The translations under genes and the position numbers were made by a program. 35,125 nucleotides of DNA from an uncultured Pseudomonadota bacterium (GTDB taxonomy: Bacteria; Pseudomonadota; Gammaproteobacteria; Methylococcales; Methylomonadaceae): assembly GCA_903847275.1 (NCBI GenBank), contig CAINDC010000003.1:1-35125 (forward strand), written 5' to 3'. Numbering within the stretch: position 1 is the first letter of the stretch; each line of letters starts with the position of its first letter. The notes under the pieces are model-generated. The model ran no database searches, was not told the DNA's origin, and saw nothing but the letters and a program-made list of their open reading frames with translations. Shown in pieces: positions 18,329-28,039 of this stretch.

Positions 18329-18964
18329 TTATTTTCCTTGTGCGTCTTGCCACAAGAGTTTGTGAAGTTGAATTTGAAAACGAACGGGTAATCTGTCTGC
18401 TAAAATTTTTTCCGCCAATTCTGTAGAATTTTGCGTTGGCACGACAGGCGAAAATAAAATTTGGCAACGTTGCGCTAAATCGTAATCAGTCATGGTTTTT
18501 TTAGCCCAGTTGTAATCGTTATCGTCGGCAATCACAAATTTCACTTGGTCTTGCGTGGTTAAAAATCCGACATTTTCATAACGATTTTTTTCAACTTCAC
18601 CACAACTAGGTGTTTTTAAATCCATGACCTTGACGATTCGCTTATCAACTTTTGAAACGTCTAACGCGCCGCTGGTTTCGAGTGAAACATTAAAATTTGC
18701 GTCAGCTAATTTTGTTAATAATTCTAAACACGCTGGTTGTGCCAGCGGTTCGCCGCCTGTGACACAAACGGTTTTGCAATCGTATTTTTGAATTTCAGTC
18801 AAAATTTCTTCAAGCGACATTTTCACACCGCCAGAAAACGCATAACTCGTATCGCAATAATTACAACGCAATGGACAACCTGTTAAACGGACAAAAACAG
18901 TTGGCAATCCGACTGTGTTGGATTCACCTTGAAGGGAATAAAAAATCTCGCTAACTCTTAGCAT
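18329..18964 (-). CDS. queE: 7-carboxy-7-deazaguanine synthase QueE
   Basis: 211 residues. The radical-SAM cysteines C30, C34 and C37 are in GCPLRCNYCD, and the glycine-rich SAM loop TGGEPLAQP follows. QueE contracts 6-carboxytetrahydropterin to CDG, the substrate of QueC. It is immediately downstream of cpoB, as in many gammaproteobacteria, so the deazaguanine genes ride on the tol-pal transcript. queD and queF are not present in the window. Confidence 0.95.
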   Translation of the reverse strand: MLRVSEIFYSLQGESNTVGLPTVFVRLTGCPLRCNYCDTSYAFSGGVKMSLEEILTEIQKYDCKTVCVTGGEPLAQPACLELLTKLADANFNVSLETSGALDVSKVDKRIVKVMDLKTPSCGEVEKNRYENVGFLTTQDQVKFVIADDNDYNWAKKTMTDYDLAQRCQILFSPVVPTQNSTELAEKILADRLPVRFQIQLHKLLWQDAQGK

Positions 18965-19756
18965 CTAGTTTGATGTGCCATTGAGTTGTTGCAATTTTTT
19001 TGCCGCAACTTCAGCAGATTTTGAACTTGGATAATCAGTAATCACGCGCGTTAAATACTCTTTTGCTTTTGCCACATTTTTCGCATCCATTTCGATTGAA
19101 CCGAGTTTTAAAAGCGCATCTGGCACTTTTTGACTGGTGGGATATTTTTCTAAAACCGCGTTAAAGGCTTTTTTTGCTGACGGAATATCTTTATTTACAC
19201 GATACGCTTCACCCAACCAAAACTGTGCATTATTTGCTAACAAGTTTGTTGGGTCTTTAGCTAATAACGCATTAAATTGGTTAATCGCTTCAGCAACTTG
19301 ACCATTTTTAAATGTGGTAAAAGCTTCTTGATATGGTGTTTGTGAACCCGTTGGCGATGCGGGATTTACAGCAGCAGGAACAGCAGGTTTTACCTCAACG
19401 GGTTCAGCAGATTCTTTTGTCGATGGTGCTAATTCAGACGGTTTAGCACCACTTGATTTATTTTCAACTTGTTGCAAACGGTCATCAAAATCAACATACA
19501 TTGCCGATTGCTTCTTTTTCATTTCAGCAATCAAATTTGCTTGTTCTTCAAGTTTGCCATTGAGTTGTTGAATTTCTGCCTGCGCTTCATCCAAACGAGT
19601 CATCAATTCAAATGTGCTATTCATCGGCGCACTTACGGCAACAGGCGTTTGAGTGGAAACGCCCATTGGATAATTTGAATTATCAATCACGGGTGCGAGT
19701 GAATCTGCAATTGCAAATGAACTCGCAAAAAGTAAAAACGCAGGAAGTTTTTTCAT
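18965..19756 (-). CDS. cpoB: CpoB (YbgF), Tol-Pal associated TPR protein
   Basis: I use ATG 19756 (MKKLPAFLLFASSFAIADS), which gives a clean signal peptide cut after AIA or ADS. The track start is a TTG 18 bases upstream that would overlap pal. 263 residues. A coiled coil (about 50-95, RLDEAQAEIQQLNGKLEEQ) is the trimerisation region. A Pro/Ala-rich linker and three TPR-like repeats follow (FTTFKNGQVAEAINQF and later copies). In E. coli CpoB links PBP1B-LpoB and Tol-Pal at division, and lpoB is also in this window. Confidence 0.9.
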   Translation of the reverse strand: MKKLPAFLLFASSFAIADSLAPVIDNSNYPMGVSTQTPVAVSAPMNSTFELMTRLDEAQAEIQQLNGKLEEQANLIAEMKKKQSAMYVDFDDRLQQVENKSSGAKPSELAPSTKESAEPVEVKPAVPAAVNPASPTGSQTPYQEAFTTFKNGQVAEAINQFNALLAKDPTNLLANNAQFWLGEAYRVNKDIPSAKKAFNAVLEKYPTSQKVPDALLKLGSIEMDAKNVAKAKEYLTRVITDYPSSKSAEVAAKKLQQLNGTSN

Positions 19757-19757
19757 T

Positions 19758-20336
19758 TTAGTAAGCAAGTTCAACGCGACGGTTTAATTCCCAAGACGAT
19801 TCATCGTGTCCCATGGCAACAGGTTTTTCTTCCCCGTAACTAACGATGCCAAGTTGGCTTTCAGAAACACCTTGTGCTTTCAACATACCTGCGACGGTTT
19901 TTGAACGTTGTTCACCTAATGCAATGTTGTATTCACGCGAACCACGTTCGTCGCCATTACCTTCTAAAACAATGTGTTGACTAGGATTTGCTAATAAATA
20001 ACGAGCATGAGCTGCGATTACGGGAACAAAATCTTGTTGAACTTGGCTGCTGTCGAGCATGAAATAAATCGTGCGTTTTGAAAGCGGATTATTTGGATCA
20101 CTAAATTCTGGTGGCAAACCATTTGCGCCGCGTGCGCCATATTTACCATTTGCACCAAAACGTCCACCACCATTCATGCCCGAACCGTCGCCTAAACCGC
20201 TGACAGACGCGTCGTTCATGCCGCCATTTAGACTACCATCAGTCAAACTGGCATCTTTTTCTTCATCAGAGCTACAACCTGTTAAAGCTAATGTACTTGC
20301 GATAGCCATTGCCACTAAAGTTTTTGTAAATTTCAT
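19758..20336 (-). CDS. pal: Peptidoglycan-associated lipoprotein Pal
   Basis: 192 residues. Lipobox LTGC (Cys21) is followed by a long Gly/Asn/Ser-rich linker (about 35-75, longer than in E. coli). The OmpA-like peptidoglycan-binding domain carries LEGNGDERGSREYNIALGEQRS and ELNRRVEL. It anchors the outer membrane to the cell wall and is the periplasmic end of the Tol-Pal chain. A ribosome site AGGAAAAATAAGT precedes the ATG. Confidence 0.95.
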   Translation of the reverse strand: MKFTKTLVAMAIASTLALTGCSSDEEKDASLTDGSLNGGMNDASVSGLGDGSGMNGGGRFGANGKYGARGANGLPPEFSDPNNPLSKRTIYFMLDSSQVQQDFVPVIAAHARYLLANPSQHIVLEGNGDERGSREYNIALGEQRSKTVAGMLKAQGVSESQLGIVSYGEEKPVAMGHDESSWELNRRVELAY

Positions 20337-20372
20337 ACTTATTTTTCCTAAATTTTAAGGGTTAAAAAATGT

Positions 20373-21653
20373 TTATTTCGGCGACCAAGCAGGTTCGCGA
20401 ACTTCAGAGCTATCAAAAACGAGTCGTTGCTGCATTCTACCATTGATAGAAACTGCGGATAAATAGCCTGTATTTCCTTTGCGTGACGCATATAAAACCA
20501 TGTCACTATTCGGTGCAAAACTCGGTGATTCATCGAGAGGACCCGACGTTAAAACGCTAATGGATTTCGAGTTTACCTCCATCACACCGATTCGATAATC
20601 ACCACCGTTACCATGAACCATTGTAATAAATTTACCGTCGGGTGAAAAACTCGCTCGAGCATTATAACTGCCGCTAAATGTAATTCGCTTTTCTTCTCCG
20701 CCTTGCACTGGAACCGAATATAACTGCGGTTTACCGCCACGATCTGAAGTGAAAACGATATTTCTACCATCAGGCGACCACGTTGGCTCAGTATCAATTG
20801 CTCTATTTTTGGTTAATTTAGTGACATTACGCGAACCTAAATCCAAAATATAAATATCAGGACTGCCATCTTTCGATAATGTAACCGCGAGTTTTGAACC
20901 GTCAGGCGACCAAGCAGGTGCGCCATTAATACCAGGGAACTCAGCAACACGCTCACGTTGTCCCGTCGCTAATGTTTGCGTAATGACAGAAGCGGTTTTA
21001 TATTCAAATGAAACGTAAGCGATGCGTTTCGCGTCGGGCGACCACGCAGGTGACATTAACGGTTCAATTGATGTAGCAATTGCTTGTGCATTTGCACCAT
21101 CCGCATCAGCAACAATTAGTTTGTGATTACTCTGTGTGCCTTGACGTGTCGAAGTAATATAAGCAATTCGACCGCTAAATACGCCTTTTTTACCGAGCAA
21201 TTTTTCATAAATCATATCGCTAATGTGATGCGCGGTTTTACGCAAATCATTTGCTGACGAAGTCATTCGATAGCCTAACAATTGCGAACCGTTCGACACA
21301 TCAAATAGTTGAAATTCAACGTTATATGCACTGCCATTCGGTTGCACGCGCCCAATCACAATGTAATTTTGTCCAATCGATTGCCAGCTGGGAAAATTGA
21401 TTCCATCTGCAGAGGTTGGTTTGGCTGGCATATTTTGGGGTGACAAGGTTTTAAAATAACCACTGCGCGTCAAATCCGAATCTACAACGCTACTCACATC
21501 AAGCGACGCACCTTGTGACGCAAACGGCACAATCGCAATCGGCATTGCACTTTCAATACCTTCAGTAATTTCAATCGACATTTCAGCATTCACAGTTGGT
21601 GCGAAACACGCGCCAATCGCAAATGCCAAAACCAGTTTTTTAAATAAATTCAC
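20373..21653 (-). CDS. tolB: TolB periplasmic beta-propeller
   Basis: 426 residues. Signal peptide up to about VNA-EMS, then the N-terminal domain and a six-bladed propeller visible as repeated AWSPDGSKLAV, TWSPDGRNIVF, SFSPDGKFITM and AWSPK motifs. TolB shuttles between Pal and the TolA complex. It is in normal order between tolA and pal. Confidence 0.95.
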   Translation of the reverse strand: MNLFKKLVLAFAIGACFAPTVNAEMSIEITEGIESAMPIAIVPFASQGASLDVSSVVDSDLTRSGYFKTLSPQNMPAKPTSADGINFPSWQSIGQNYIVIGRVQPNGSAYNVEFQLFDVSNGSQLLGYRMTSSANDLRKTAHHISDMIYEKLLGKKGVFSGRIAYITSTRQGTQSNHKLIVADADGANAQAIATSIEPLMSPAWSPDAKRIAYVSFEYKTASVITQTLATGQRERVAEFPGINGAPAWSPDGSKLAVTLSKDGSPDIYILDLGSRNVTKLTKNRAIDTEPTWSPDGRNIVFTSDRGGKPQLYSVPVQGGEEKRITFSGSYNARASFSPDGKFITMVHGNGGDYRIGVMEVNSKSISVLTSGPLDESPSFAPNSDMVLYASRKGNTGYLSAVSINGRMQQRLVFDSSEVREPAWSPK

Positions 21654-21676
21654 GGGATACCTTCTCTAACTATTTT

Positions 21677-23002
21677 TTATTTTGGGTCGAATACAAACGT
21701 AAAGGATTTAAATTCTTTAGCAAATAAATCTTTATCAGATGGAACTGGCAAATGACTTCCGACTGCATTTTCAGCCGAACGATCGAAAATTTCGTCCCCG
21801 CTGCTTTGAACAACCGTTGCGTCCAAAACCGTCCCGTCAGCAGATAAACGTACACGAATAGTACATTTTAAATTCGCGCTTTCTTGTGGACGAATCCAAC
21901 GACTATTTACCGTTCGTTTGATTTCAGCCATTGCTTTTGCTTTCGCTTCTGCTTGTGCATTAACAGCTGCGGCAGCTGCAGCTTTTGCATTGGCAACGGC
22001 GGCTTCTTGTTTAGCAGCTTCAATTCTAGCTTGATTTGCGGCTTCACGTTCAGCCGCTTGTTTTGCCAATGCGTCAGCACGCGCTTTTTCATTTGCAGCA
22101 CGTTCGGCATCAGCTTTTGCACTAGCTTCTTTTGCAGCCTTATCCGCTGCTTGCTTCGCTGCATTCTCAGCTTTTTCAGCGGCTTGTTTTGCGGCTTTAT
22201 CCGTCGCTAATTTTTCAGCTTCTGCTTTTTTAGTGGCTTCTTTTTTAGCATCAGCCTCAGCGGCTTTTTTAGCATCAATTTCTGCTTTTTTCGCTTCTGC
22301 TTTATCCGCTGCTAACTTTTCAGCTTTTTCTTTTTCAGCGGCTTCTTTCAAAGCTGATTTTTTAGCATCTGCTTTTTCGGTAGCTAATTTTTCTGCTTTT
22401 TCTTTTTCAGCTAATTCTTTGGCATTTGCTTTTTCTTCAGCCTTTTTAGCTTCAGCTTTTTCAGTCGCTTCTTTTTCATGCTCTGCTTTTTTAGCGTCTT
22501 CAGCTTCTTTTGATTTTACGCGCTCAATTGCTTTTCTTGCTTCTTCAACTTTTTGCGCTTCTGCTTTTTCAGCAGCGATTTTTTCTGCTTTTGCTGCTGC
22601 TTTTTTTGCTAAATCTTCTTTTGGTGGCTCGACAGGTTTTGGCGGCTCCACCTTTTTAGGTTCAACGATTGGCTTTGGTGGCTCAACTTTTTTTGGCAAC
22701 TCAACAGGTTTGGGCGGTTCAATCGGCTTTGGTGGTTCAATTGCTTTCGGTTTTTCAACAACAGGTGGCAATATCGGTTCTGGCTCTGGCTCAACAACAG
22801 GCGCAGGTTTTTCAACAATCGGTTCGGGCTTTGCCACTGGCGGTGGATTCAATTCAACCATTGTTGCATGAATAATTTCAGGCTCTGGTGGTGGCGGCGG
22901 TGGCGCAGGTTTATAAATTGCACTCAGCGCAAACAACGCCAAAAGCGTCAAATGAAACGCCAATGCCAATAAAAAAGGTTTTGAAAATTTTTGATTAGAC
23001 AT
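21677..23002 (-). CDS. tolA: TolA envelope-spanning protein
   Basis: 441 residues. One N-terminal membrane anchor (about 12-30), a Pro/Glu/Lys-rich stretch (to about 130) and a long Ala/Lys/Glu helix of imperfect repeats (about 130-345) are followed by a C-terminal TolA III domain (NSRWIRPQESANLKCTIRV to the end). TolA transmits the proton-motive force from TolQR to the outer membrane. The repetitive coding creates the long false ORFs on the opposite strand. Confidence 0.95.
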   Translation of the reverse strand: MSNQKFSKPFLLALAFHLTLLALFALSAIYKPAPPPPPPEPEIIHATMVELNPPPVAKPEPIVEKPAPVVEPEPEPILPPVVEKPKAIEPPKPIEPPKPVELPKKVEPPKPIVEPKKVEPPKPVEPPKEDLAKKAAAKAEKIAAEKAEAQKVEEARKAIERVKSKEAEDAKKAEHEKEATEKAEAKKAEEKANAKELAEKEKAEKLATEKADAKKSALKEAAEKEKAEKLAADKAEAKKAEIDAKKAAEADAKKEATKKAEAEKLATDKAAKQAAEKAENAAKQAADKAAKEASAKADAERAANEKARADALAKQAAEREAANQARIEAAKQEAAVANAKAAAAAAVNAQAEAKAKAMAEIKRTVNSRWIRPQESANLKCTIRVRLSADGTVLDATVVQSSGDEIFDRSAENAVGSHLPVPSDKDLFAKEFKSFTFVFDPK

Positions 23003-23010
23003 TGAATCTG

Positions 23011-23454
23011 TTAATCATCTGATTTAGTCATTAAGCCAACCGTCGGAACGCCCGCTTTTTTCAACGCAGCCATTGTCACGACAACCGTGCCGTAATCGAT
23101 ATTTTTGTCGGCGTTAATCAAAATTTGCGTGGTTGGTTTATTTTTCAAAACTACCTCAATACGCGGATAAATCTGTTCTAATTCAACTGGTTCATCTTCG
23201 CCATCGCCTACATTAATAAAATACTTGCCCGCACCGTCCGCATTTTGAATCGAAATAATAAACGGCGGCGTATCGTCTTTTTGATCAATCATTGCCGCTT
23301 GCGCTCTGGGCAAATCAACTTCCACGCCTGATTGCAACATCGGCGTGGTAATCATGAAAATAATTAGCAACACCAACGTCACGTCGATGTAAGGCACAAC
23401 GTTAATTTCAGCCATCGGACGACGGCGACCCGCTTTTTTATTGCTTACGTTCAT
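23011..23454 (-). CDS. tolR: TolR
   Basis: 147 residues. The membrane helix carries the conserved aspartate (PYIDVTLVLLIIFMIT), followed by a periplasmic ExbD-like domain with ILINADKNIDYGTVV. With TolQ it forms the proton channel powering TolA. The start overlaps the tolQ stop by four bases. Confidence 0.95.
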   Translation of the reverse strand: MNVSNKKAGRRRPMAEINVVPYIDVTLVLLIIFMITTPMLQSGVEVDLPRAQAAMIDQKDDTPPFIISIQNADGAGKYFINVGDGEDEPVELEQIYPRIEVVLKNKPTTQILINADKNIDYGTVVVTMAALKKAGVPTVGLMTKSDD

Positions 23455-24128
23455 TTGCTATGTGCCTGTCTTTGCAATAATACGATGAATTCTTCGACGA
23501 ATAATTCATAACGTCCCGTTAATCTGTCCAAACGAGTTGAAAAACGGTTGTACGCGACAACGGCAGGAATCGCGGCAAATAAACCAATCGCAGTGGCAAT
23601 CAACGCTTCAGCAATACCTGGTGCAACTTGGGCGAGCGTGGCTTGTTTTACGTTTCCTAACGCCATAAATGAATTCATAATCCCCCAAACTGTTCCAAAT
23701 AAACCCACATAAGGGCTAGTTGAACCAACGGTCGCCAAAAATGCTAAATGTTCATCTAATCGGTCAAGTTCGCGCAATAATTCAATTCGCATCACACGTT
23801 GTGCGCTTTCAACTTGCACCGCTGGTTCGACGTTGCCGCTCAAACGCATTCTGGAAAATTCTTTATAACCCGCTAAAAAGATTTTTTCGATGCCTTCGGG
23901 TTCAAAATCTTTCGCCGCGAGCTTGCGATAAAGTTCCGATAACGAAACGCCAGACCAAAATTGTTCTTCAAATTCGTCAGTAATTTCGATGGAACGGTTG
24001 AGTTCTTTACGTTTGGAAAAAATAAATGTCCACGAAACTAATGATGCCGTGAATAAAATCAGCATCACAAACTGCACGACAAAGCTGGCTTCGGTGACTA
24101 AATGGAAAATCGATAAATCAGTATTCAT
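23451..24128 (-). CDS. tolQ: TolQ
   Basis: 225 residues of the MotA/TolQ/ExbB family. A first helix near 15-38 and the hairpin helices at about 130-195 (VGLFGTVWGIMNSFMALG and LIATAIGLFAAIPAVVAYN) are complete. It is the stator partner of TolR. The start overlaps the ybgC stop by 11 bases. Confidence 0.95.
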   Translation of the reverse strand: MNTDLSIFHLVTEASFVVQFVMLILFTASLVSWTFIFSKRKELNRSIEITDEFEEQFWSGVSLSELYRKLAAKDFEPEGIEKIFLAGYKEFSRMRLSGNVEPAVQVESAQRVMRIELLRELDRLDEHLAFLATVGSTSPYVGLFGTVWGIMNSFMALGNVKQATLAQVAPGIAEALIATAIGLFAAIPAVVAYNRFSTRLDRLTGRYELFVEEFIVLLQRQAHSK

Positions 24129-24534
24129 TGTTTTTAGTTAAAAATGCGTCAAATAAAAAATCAGGAATGGCAGTCGGTTTCAAATTGTCTGCGTCTAAGC
24201 AAGCAATCCGACAGCTACAAGTGCAAAGCATAATATCACCGCACTTTATGGTTTGTTCAAAAGTTAAACTGGCTTTTTTTGTGTGTGAAATCGCCGCGCT
24301 AACGTGTACTAAATCGTTGAATTTCGCGGGGCGTAAATACTCAATTTGCATCGTTCTTACAGCAAAAATAACGCCACTTTGTTCGCGTAATTCATTTTGT
24401 TCAAAACCCAAATCACGCAACATTTCGGTTCGGGCGCGTTCAAAAAAGTTTAAATAATTTGAATGATACACCACGCCGCCCGCGTCGGTGTCTTCGTAAT
24501 AAACGCGAGTGGGTAAAATAAAGGGTGCTTTCAT
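24118..24534 (-). CDS. ybgC: YbgC acyl-CoA thioesterase
   Basis: 138 residues with a hot-dog fold. The active-site signature YYEDTDAGGVVYHSNYLNFFERARTEML is at the N-terminus. It is the usual first gene of the tol-pal operon. Members hydrolyse short-chain acyl-CoA and are linked to phospholipid metabolism at the membrane. Confidence 0.93.
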   Translation of the reverse strand: MKAPFILPTRVYYEDTDAGGVVYHSNYLNFFERARTEMLRDLGFEQNELREQSGVIFAVRTMQIEYLRPAKFNDLVHVSAAISHTKKASLTFEQTIKCGDIMLCTCSCRIACLDADNLKPTAIPDFLFDAFLTKNNEY

Positions 24535-24547
24535 GAATTAAATCAAC

Positions 24548-24820
24548 CTACAAAACAGAATGTTCTAACGAATGCGTTTGTAACCATTGTTTCAAAACAT
24601 GATTGATTTGATTTTGCCAATCTGCACCTGTCGTGCGAAATGCCTCAAAAACATCACGGTCAAATTCCATTGTCGTGGATATTTTCTCAGATTTCTGTAA
24701 ATTCAATTTTTGGCACAACGACAATGGCAACACTTCGGCAACGGGCTTGAAGCGTTTGAAATCGGCTTCAGTTAGTTCCCGAACATCGCCAATTTCATTG
24801 GTTAAAGGTTGGTTTTTCAT
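24548..24820 (-). CDS. brnA: BrnA antitoxin
   Basis: The track ORF starts at 24865. The likely start is ATG 24820 (MKNQPLTNEIGDVRELTEADFKRF), giving 90 residues. The N-terminal segment is the toxin-neutralising arm with the family pattern TEADFKRFKPV. The C-terminal FDRDVFEAFRTTGADWQNQINHVLKQWL is a ribbon-helix-helix DNA-binding domain. BrnA binds BrnT and represses its own promoter. It overlaps brnT by 26 bases. The pair lies between ybgC and ruvB, two host genes often adjacent. Confidence 0.88.
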   Translation of the reverse strand: MKNQPLTNEIGDVRELTEADFKRFKPVAEVLPLSLCQKLNLQKSEKISTTMEFDRDVFEAFRTTGADWQNQINHVLKQWLQTHSLEHSVL

Positions 24821-25076
24821 ATTTTTTAGCCTCTCTGCTGTTCGCTTTACGAAAACTAATGACACGAATGCCTAACGCTGTTTCGGTAAAACATAAAATG
24901 TGTAAGCGTTCGTCCAAATAACCTGCCGCAATATAACGTGTTTCGCCATAATCGCGTCGGTCATCAATCGTAACGGTTACCGTTCCAAAATCAAATTCCT
25001 GTACACGCTCAAAACTTAATTCACGTTCGCGGATATTCTTTTCATTTTTTATCGGATCAAATTCAATCGTTATCAC
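24795..25076 (-). CDS. brnT: BrnT ribonuclease toxin
   Basis: 93 residues starting at GTG 25076, with GGAGG upstream. The fold opens with IEFDPIKNEKNIRERELSFERVQEF, the BrnT signature, and ends with ETALGIRVISFRKANSREAKKYE, which holds the conserved basic and Glu/Tyr residues of the RNase active region. It looks intact. BrnT is a RelE-fold ribonuclease that arrests growth until bound by BrnA. A promoter is expected in the 71-bp AT-rich gap before it, but none is convincing. Confidence 0.88.
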   Translation of the reverse strand: MITIEFDPIKNEKNIRERELSFERVQEFDFGTVTVTIDDRRDYGETRYIAAGYLDERLHILCFTETALGIRVISFRKANSREAKKYEKPTFNQ

Positions 25077-25147
25077 AAAAAGTTAAACCTCCAAAAAAAT
25101 CAAAACTCACAAAGTAAAATCAATAAAACAACGTCTTTTAGGAATTT

Positions 25148-26185
25148 TCAGGATTCAAACAAATCAACATTCGCCGCTGCCACTTTTGGGGCGGTCAAAC
25201 CAAAATGCAAATAAGCCGCCGCCGTGGCAACTCGTCCGCGCGGTGTTCGCATAATAAAACCTTGTTGCAACAAATACGGTTCTAAAACATCTTCAATCGT
25301 GCCGCGTTCTTCGCTAATTGCCGCCGCCATCGTGTCTAAACCGACAGGCCCGCCAGAGAAATTTTCAATCAATGTTAATAAGAATTTTCTGTCCAAACTA
25401 TCAAAGCCGTTGCCGTCCACTTTTAACATGGTTAAGGCTTCCGCCGCAACGTGTTCAGTGATGATGCCGTTGCTTTTGACTTGAGCAAAATCCCGCACCC
25501 GCCGCAATAATCGGTTTGCAATGCGAGGCGTGCCGCGTGAACGTTTGGCAATTTCGATTGCGCCTTTCGGTTCGATGCCCATTTTTAAAACCTGTGCCGA
25601 GCGCATGACGATATGCGTTAATTCTTCAACCGTATAAAAAACCAAACGTTGCACAATCCCGAATCTATCGCGCAACGGCGAAGTCAACAAACCCGCCCGA
25701 GTCGTCGCGCCAATCAACGTAAAAGGCGGCAAATCAATTTTAATCGAGCGTGCCGATGCACCTTCGCCAATCATCAAATCGAGCTGATAATCTTCCATTG
25801 CAGGATATAAAATTTCTTCCACGGCGGGACTTAAACGGTGAATTTCGTCAATAAAAAGCACGTCGTGTTTTTCTAAATTCGTCAGCAACGCAGCTAAATC
25901 GCCTGCTTTTTCCAAAACGGGCGCGGCAGTTTGACGTAAATTTACACCCATTTCGTTGGCGATAATTAACGCTAACGTCGTTTTTCCTAAACCTGGTGGC
26001 CCGAAAATTAACGTGTGGTCGAGAGCTTCTTTTCGCGCTAATGTAGCTTCAATAAAAATTGCCATTTGGGTGCGGCATTCTTCTTGTCCGACGTAATCCG
26101 CCAAACGTTTTGGACGCATCGCACGGTCGTGACCTTCTTCGCCCTGCCCTGCATTCGCGGTAATTAAACGATCTTCTTCAATCAT
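25148..26185 (-). CDS. ruvB: Holliday junction helicase RuvB
   Basis: 345 residues. Walker A is [11 protein letters not shown], Walker B is the DEIHRL segment, and the sensor motif is [12 protein letters not shown]. The C-terminal winged helix ends in [14 protein letters not shown]. It is the motor for branch migration with RuvA. The start overlaps the ruvA stop by 4 bases. Confidence 0.97.
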   Translation of the reverse strand: MIEEDRLITANAGQGEEGHDRAMRPKRLADYVGQEECRTQMAIFIEATLARKEALDHTLIFGPPGLGKTTLALIIANEMGVNLRQTAAPVLEKAGDLAALLTNLEKHDVLFIDEIHRLSPAVEEILYPAMEDYQLDLMIGEGASARSIKIDLPPFTLIGATTRAGLLTSPLRDRFGIVQRLVFYTVEELTHIVMRSAQVLKMGIEPKGAIEIAKRSRGTPRIANRLLRRVRDFAQVKSNGIITEHVAAEALTMLKVDGNGFDSLDRKFLLTLIENFSGGPVGLDTMAAAISEERGTIEDVLEPYLLQQGFIMRTPRGRVATAAAYLHFGLTAPKVAAANVDLFES

Positions 26186-26769
26186 TTCGCGGCACTTTGC
26201 AACGCCAAACGAATAATCGTTTCACACGTTTTGCCTTCGGGTTGAATCGCAGAAACCATGCGGCTCGCATCGAGTGGTTTATAACCCAACGAACACAACG
26301 CACTAATGGCTTCGGCTCGTGCATTACCAAAATTTCCAACGTTTGCAAGCTGTGGCACGTCGTCGGATTTCGGCAATTTATCGCGCAATTCCATCACCAA
26401 ACGTTCTGCGGTTTTTTTGCCCACACCAGGCAATTTTACCAACGCCGTTACGTCATTATTTTGAATGCAAGTTTGAAATTGCTCCGCACTTTGTCCCGAT
26501 AAAATAACTAATGCCAATTTTGCCCCAACGCCGCTAATTTTAATCAACGTTTTAAACATCGTTTTGTCGGCTTCAGTCGCAAAACCAAATAAATTATGTG
26601 CGTCTTCACGAACGACCAAATGGGTTTGCAAGGTAATTTCCGCACCGATTTCAGGCAAATTATAAAACACCGTCATCGGAGCTTCGATTTCATAACCCAC
26701 GCCATTTACGTCTAAAACAATCAGCGGCGGAGCTTTCAAAGCAATTTTGCCGCGTAAAAATCCAATCAT
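26182..26769 (-). CDS. ruvA: Holliday junction protein RuvA
   Basis: The family start [15 protein letters not shown] is at ATG 26769. The track start at 26823 lies inside ruvC. 195 residues: an OB-fold, then two helix-hairpin-helix motifs ([16 protein letters not shown] and [17 protein letters not shown]), then the RuvB-contacting C-terminal domain. It tetramerises on the junction. The start overlaps the ruvC stop as ATGA. Confidence 0.96.
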   Translation of the reverse strand: MIGFLRGKIALKAPPLIVLDVNGVGYEIEAPMTVFYNLPEIGAEITLQTHLVVREDAHNLFGFATEADKTMFKTLIKISGVGAKLALVILSGQSAEQFQTCIQNNDVTALVKLPGVGKKTAERLVMELRDKLPKSDDVPQLANVGNFGNARAEAISALCSLGYKPLDASRMVSAIQPEGKTCETIIRLALQSAAK

Positions 26770-27263
26770 ATTTTCATTCCCGTTTGTAGACGTTGCGCGG
26801 TTTGTGCGAAATGTGCGTGACAAATTGCAATCCCCAGCGCGTCACTCGCGTCGATTTGTAAATTACCTTGAATGTTTAACAACAGTTTGACCATTTGCTG
26901 AACTTGTAATTTATCCGCGCTGCCTTTGCCGACAATCGCCTGTTTGACTTGCCGCGCAGCGTATTCAAAAACTGGAATGTCGTGTGTCTGCACGGCACAA
27001 ATCGCTGCGCCACGCGCTTGTCCAAGTTTTAACGCAGAATCGGCATTTTTACTCATAAACACTTGTTCGATTGCCATTTGATCGGGCTGATACATTTCGA
27101 CCAGTTGCAAAATTCCATCGAAAACTTGTTTGAGTTTGCGCGGAAAATCATCGGCTTGAATTTTCAACGCGCCACTTGCAATGTATCGATAACCGTTCGG
27201 CACGATTTCAATAATGCCGTAACCCGTCAATCTCGAACCTGGATCGATGCCGAGAATTTTCAA
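26766..27263 (-). CDS. ruvC: Holliday junction resolvase RuvC
   Basis: 165 residues. The RNase H-like catalytic acids are in [11 protein letters not shown] (Asp7), MAIEQVF and [14 protein letters not shown]. The start is TTG at 27263 and overlaps the yebC stop (TTGA), so translation is probably coupled to yebC. Confidence 0.95.
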   Translation of the reverse strand: MKILGIDPGSRLTGYGIIEIVPNGYRYIASGALKIQADDFPRKLKQVFDGILQLVEMYQPDQMAIEQVFMSKNADSALKLGQARGAAICAVQTHDIPVFEYAARQVKQAIVGKGSADKLQVQQMVKLLLNIQGNLQIDASDALGIAICHAHFAQTAQRLQTGMKI

Positions 27264-28006
27264 CCCATCGTCGCCATAATTTCGTCACTAATGTCGCCAT
27301 TTGAATAAACGTTTTGCACGTCGTCTAAATCTTCTAAACGCTCGATTAACAACATCATTTTTTCAGCATTTTCTTTATCTAATTCGGCTTTTGTCGCCGC
27401 TTGCATGGTAATTTCAGAACTTTCTGGCACAAAACCCGCTGCTACCAACGCTTCTTTGACATTCAAATAATTTTCAAGTGTTGTCATTACGTCTTTTGAA
27501 TTGTCTTCATTTGTCACAACGTCGTCAGCACCTGCTTCAATGGCAGCTTCCATCAACGCATCTTCGTCAGTTTCTGCACCATAACTAATAATCCCAACTG
27601 TGCTAAACATATACGCTACAGAACCGTCTGTGCCTAAATTTCCACCCGATTTGCTGAAAGCATGACGAACTTCACCAACAGTACGTTGTTTATTGTCCGT
27701 CAAACAATCGACAATAACCGCCACGCCGCCTGCACCGTAACCTTCATAACGAATGGATTCATAATTTACGCCTTCCAATGTTCCCGATGCTTTTTTAATG
27801 GCAGTATCAATAGTGTCGCGACGCATATTTGCGCCTAACGCTTTATCAATCGCGGAACGTAAACCTGGATTACTTGCAGGATCAACACCGCTTGTTTTTA
27901 CTGCAACGTTAATTTCACGCAAAATTTTGGTGAAAATTTTACCTCGTAACGCATCTTGTCCTGCTTTACGATGTTTAATGTTTGCCCATTTACTGTGACC
28001 AGCCAC
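27260..28006 (-). CDS. yebC: YebC/PmpR-family protein
   Basis: 248 residues, typical length. It opens [18 protein letters not shown], the strict family N-terminus, from a GTG at 28006 with GGAG six bases upstream. An out-of-frame ATG lies just before it. Members are transcriptional regulators or, as shown more recently for several bacterial homologues, ribosome-associated factors that relieve stalling at proline stretches. It leads the yebC-ruvCAB unit. The mobile element integrase ends only 33 bases upstream, so the original promoter may have been replaced. Confidence 0.95.
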   Translation of the reverse strand: MAGHSKWANIKHRKAGQDALRGKIFTKILREINVAVKTSGVDPASNPGLRSAIDKALGANMRRDTIDTAIKKASGTLEGVNYESIRYEGYGAGGVAVIVDCLTDNKQRTVGEVRHAFSKSGGNLGTDGSVAYMFSTVGIISYGAETDEDALMEAAIEAGADDVVTNEDNSKDVMTTLENYLNVKEALVAAGFVPESSEITMQAATKAELDKENAEKMMLLIERLEDLDDVQNVYSNGDISDEIMATMG

Positions 28007-28039
28007 TCATTACTCCATTATTGCTATAAGTTAGATAAA

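Noticed and set aside
22233-22871. Plus-strand ORF of 212 aa rich in Ser/Ala/Phe
   Set aside because: It is the reverse of the repetitive Ala/Lys/Glu coding of tolA. Its composition mirrors those repeats and no start signal or family supports it.
22609-22875. Pro/Lys repeats as a DNA repeat or CRISPR-like array
   Set aside because: The near-repeats encode the Pro-rich part of TolA. There are no constant repeats with unique spacers.
26770-26823. N-terminal extension of ruvA in the track
   Set aside because: It lies in ruvC coding. RuvA proteins start MIGFLRG.
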